A DNA stretch of 33,826 bases from positions 1 through 33,826 of the forward strand of contig NZ_JACRYU010000006.1 of the NCBI RefSeq assembly GCF_014333445.1, in the 5' to 3' direction. A model generated the notes under the pieces. The model searched no databases. It was given only the letters and a program-made list of their open reading frames with translations, and was not told where the DNA came from. This DNA comes from Terrisporobacter mayombei (GTDB lineage Bacteria; Bacillota; Clostridia; Peptostreptococcales; Peptostreptococcaceae). Shown in pieces: positions 32,815 through 33,826 of this stretch (position 1 is its first letter; every line of letters starts with the position of its first letter). The translations under genes and the position numbers were made by a program.

Positions 32815-32935
32815 AAGTATCTCCTTTTATAAAACACTATTTTATCAAAGCCTAAAAGATTAATTTTTTTCAAATATTTTTGATTAAATCTATTGACTTT
32901 GTAGAAGTTTTCATATCTTCTTTTTCACGTACAAA

Positions 32936-32990
32936 ACACTATATATAGTGAACACCTGTATATTCTATACCACATATAGTGCTTAATCAA
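32936..32990 (-). promoter_or_regulatory. nrdD promoter with two NrdR boxes
   Basis: On the minus strand: -35 TTGATT (32985-32990), 17-bp spacer, -10 TAGAAT (32962-32967). Two boxes of the NrdR type (consensus ACACTATATATAGTGT) are present: TCACTATATATAGTGT at 32936-32951 (15/16) and GCACTATATGTGGTAT at 32967-32982 (12/16), exactly 31 bp apart, three helical turns, the spacing known for NrdR. One box fills the -35/-10 spacer and the other lies just downstream of the start, as expected for repression. The nrdR gene is not in the window. Confidence 0.88.
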
Positions 32991-32994
32991 GTGA

Positions 32995-33145
32995 TTTTTT
33001 GAATTTCAAAAAACTTTATTTTTGTCAATAGTTGATGGTAAATTTATGAATAGCTACAACATAGGTATACTAATACATTGATTTTTTTTTACATAAATTT
33101 ACAAGTTTATGTGAGAAAAATAAAAATATAAGTGGAAACAAAAAA
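32995..33145. other. Rest of the gene-free stretch between dCMP deaminase and nrdD
   Basis: With the promoter above and the terminator at 33146-33187, this fills the ~385-bp gap. It holds an inverted repeat ACATAAA (33091-33097) / TTTATGT (33106-33112) with no T run after it, of unknown role, and otherwise AT-rich sequence without a convincing frame. Confidence 0.35.
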
Positions 33146-33187
33146 AGAAATATGAAAATTTTTAATTATGATTTTTTTCATATTTCT
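33146..33187 (-). terminator. Terminator of the dCMP deaminase gene
   Basis: Arms AGAAATATGAAAA (33146-33158) and TTTTCATATTTCT (33175-33187) are perfect complements; a T-rich run follows on the minus strand. It lies 12 bp after the stop codon. Confidence 0.8.
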
Positions 33188-33199
33188 ATTAAATAAATT

Positions 33200-33685
33200 T
33201 TATTTTTTTAATACGATTTCTATTTTGTCTATTTTAGGTTCTAATTTTATACATTGAACTTTTGCCTTCTCAAACATATATTTTGATGCTTTTGTAGAAT
33301 CACTATCAGCATATTTATCATCTATATAATATACTTTTTTTATGCCTGATTGGATAATATTTCTTGCACAGTCATGACAGGGGAATAAATTCACATAAAT
33401 ACTACAACCTTCTAAACACTTCCCTCTCGCATTTAATATGGCATTTTGTTCTGCATGAACTACATATGGATATTTAGTTTCTAAAAACTCGCCTTCTCTT
33501 TCCCAAGGAAAATCTTCATCACTACAACCATTAATAAATCCATTATATCCTATAGATACGATCCTATTATTTTTATCTACTATACAAGCACCCACTTGAG
33601 TAGATGGATCTTTACTTCTCATTCCTGATAATAAAGATATTCCCATAAAATAATCATCCCATGAAATATAATCTGTTCTTTTCAT
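33200..33685 (-). CDS. dCMP deaminase (ComEB-type)
   Basis: 161-aa zinc enzyme of the cytidine/deoxycytidylate deaminase fold, giving dUMP from dCMP. Zinc ligands and catalytic Glu are H77-A-E79 (VVHAEQNAIL) and C103-x2-C106 (PCHDC). The N-terminal SWDDYFMGISLLSGMRSKDPSTQVGACIV is typical of dCMP deaminases and ComEB. Its dUMP is the substrate of the ThyX encoded downstream, though the terminator and the nrdD promoter between them indicate a separate transcript. GGAGG lies about 6 nt before the ATG. Confidence 0.93.
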   Translation of the reverse strand: MKRTDYISWDDYFMGISLLSGMRSKDPSTQVGACIVDKNNRIVSIGYNGFINGCSDEDFPWEREGEFLETKYPYVVHAEQNAILNARGKCLEGCSIYVNLFPCHDCARNIIQSGIKKVYYIDDKYADSDSTKASKYMFEKAKVQCIKLEPKIDKIEIVLKK

Positions 33686-33734
33686 ATTTCCTCCTCTAAA
33701 TAATTATCGTTTTGTTAACTTATTTATATTTGAA

Positions 33735-33803
33735 TCTCGACCCCGATAGGGTTTACAATAGTTTCACAAAAAAACATATTCCCCCTATAGAAAGGAGTCG
33801 AGA
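33735..33803 (+). promoter_or_regulatory. Leader that can pair with its own ribosome binding site
   Basis: TCTCGACCCC (33735-33744) pairs with GGAGTCGAGA (33794-33803; one C-A mismatch) and ATAGGG (33746-33751) with CCCTAT (33783-33788), a nested imperfect stem around a 31-nt loop. The right arm contains the AAAGGAG ribosome binding site of the frame starting at 33807, so the fold would hide it. Which strand is transcribed here is not proven. Confidence 0.4.
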
Positions 33804-33806
33804 AAA

Positions 33807-33826
33807 TTGAAACCTACGGTTAAATG
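33807..33826 (+). CDS. Start of a gene cut by the window edge
   Basis: TTG at 33807, 9 nt after AAAGGAG, opens MKPTVK and a next codon beginning TG (Cys, Trp or stop). The opening KPxxKW is common in D12-class DNA adenine methyltransferases (MKPxxKWAGGK), so that is one possibility if the next residue is Trp. Six codons are far too few to decide. Confidence 0.25.

Noticed and set aside
33091..33112. Inverted repeat read as a terminator for dCMP deaminase
   Set aside because: No T run follows on the minus strand; a better terminator lies at 33146-33187.

Overview
The window is very AT-rich, with compact genes, strong GGAGG-type ribosome binding sites and A/T-flanked hairpin terminators. Gene content is that of a strict anaerobe of the class Clostridia: class III ribonucleotide reductase (nrdD/nrdG) under an NrdR-type promoter, flavin-dependent thymidylate synthase (thyX), formate-tetrahydrofolate ligase, an AgrBD peptide quorum-sensing locus and many clostridial hypotheticals. 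A member of the Peptostreptococcaceae is my best guess from the gene mix; that is inference. Most of the window looks like ordinary chromosome, with a fragment of an insertion sequence at the left edge.

Layout. 1-119: the end of a probable IS3-type insertion sequence, lying just downstream of a minus-strand operon (164-4838) of a MarR regulator and two ABC half-exporters that look like an asymmetric heterodimeric drug exporter. 5107-6447: GH25 lysozyme with four LysM repeats. 6740-9454 (plus strand): an unknown protein, then a CoA-disulfide-reductase-like flavoprotein and a thioredoxin-like protein with an incomplete CxxC. 9565-12206 (minus): threonine dehydratase, a MerR/TipAS regulator with a textbook 19-bp-spacer promoter, and a stand-alone 56-residue BFD-like [2Fe-2S] protein. 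12358-14028: a small membrane protein, a stretch with two tandem hairpins, and a replication-relaxation-like protein.

14209-17090: a pspA - ydjG-like - ydjI-like (SPFH) membrane-stress operon. Its middle gene seems damaged at both ends: the start codon position reads ATA, and a 19-bp tandem duplication shifts the frame at the 3' end. 17341-19017: fhs. 19339-21069: a GGDEF + HD-GYP membrane protein for cyclic-di-GMP turnover. 21153-22442: an agr locus of agrD, agrB and a kinase-less AgrC-sensor-like membrane protein. 22636-24306: cardiolipin synthase followed by an unannotated 36-codon ORF. 24666-28212: a SAM methyltransferase, a tocopherol-cyclase-like protein and a patatin-like phospholipase.

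28351-33685: a nucleotide-metabolism block. nrdD, folD, thyX and nrdG run head to tail behind one promoter carrying two NrdR boxes 31 bp apart, and a separate dCMP deaminase lies upstream. Together they supply dNTPs without oxygen (NrdD/NrdG), dUMP (via dCMP deaminase), methylene-THF (FolD, ultimately fed by Fhs) and dTMP (ThyX). The right edge has a plus-strand leader that can fold over its own ribosome binding site and a few codons of a new gene.

I found no CRISPR array, rRNA, tRNA or recognisable riboswitch. The strongest candidates for a second look are the damaged ydjG-like gene, the agr locus with its kinase-less sensor and double-cysteine peptide, the small ORF after cardiolipin synthase and the tandem hairpins at 12791-12864.
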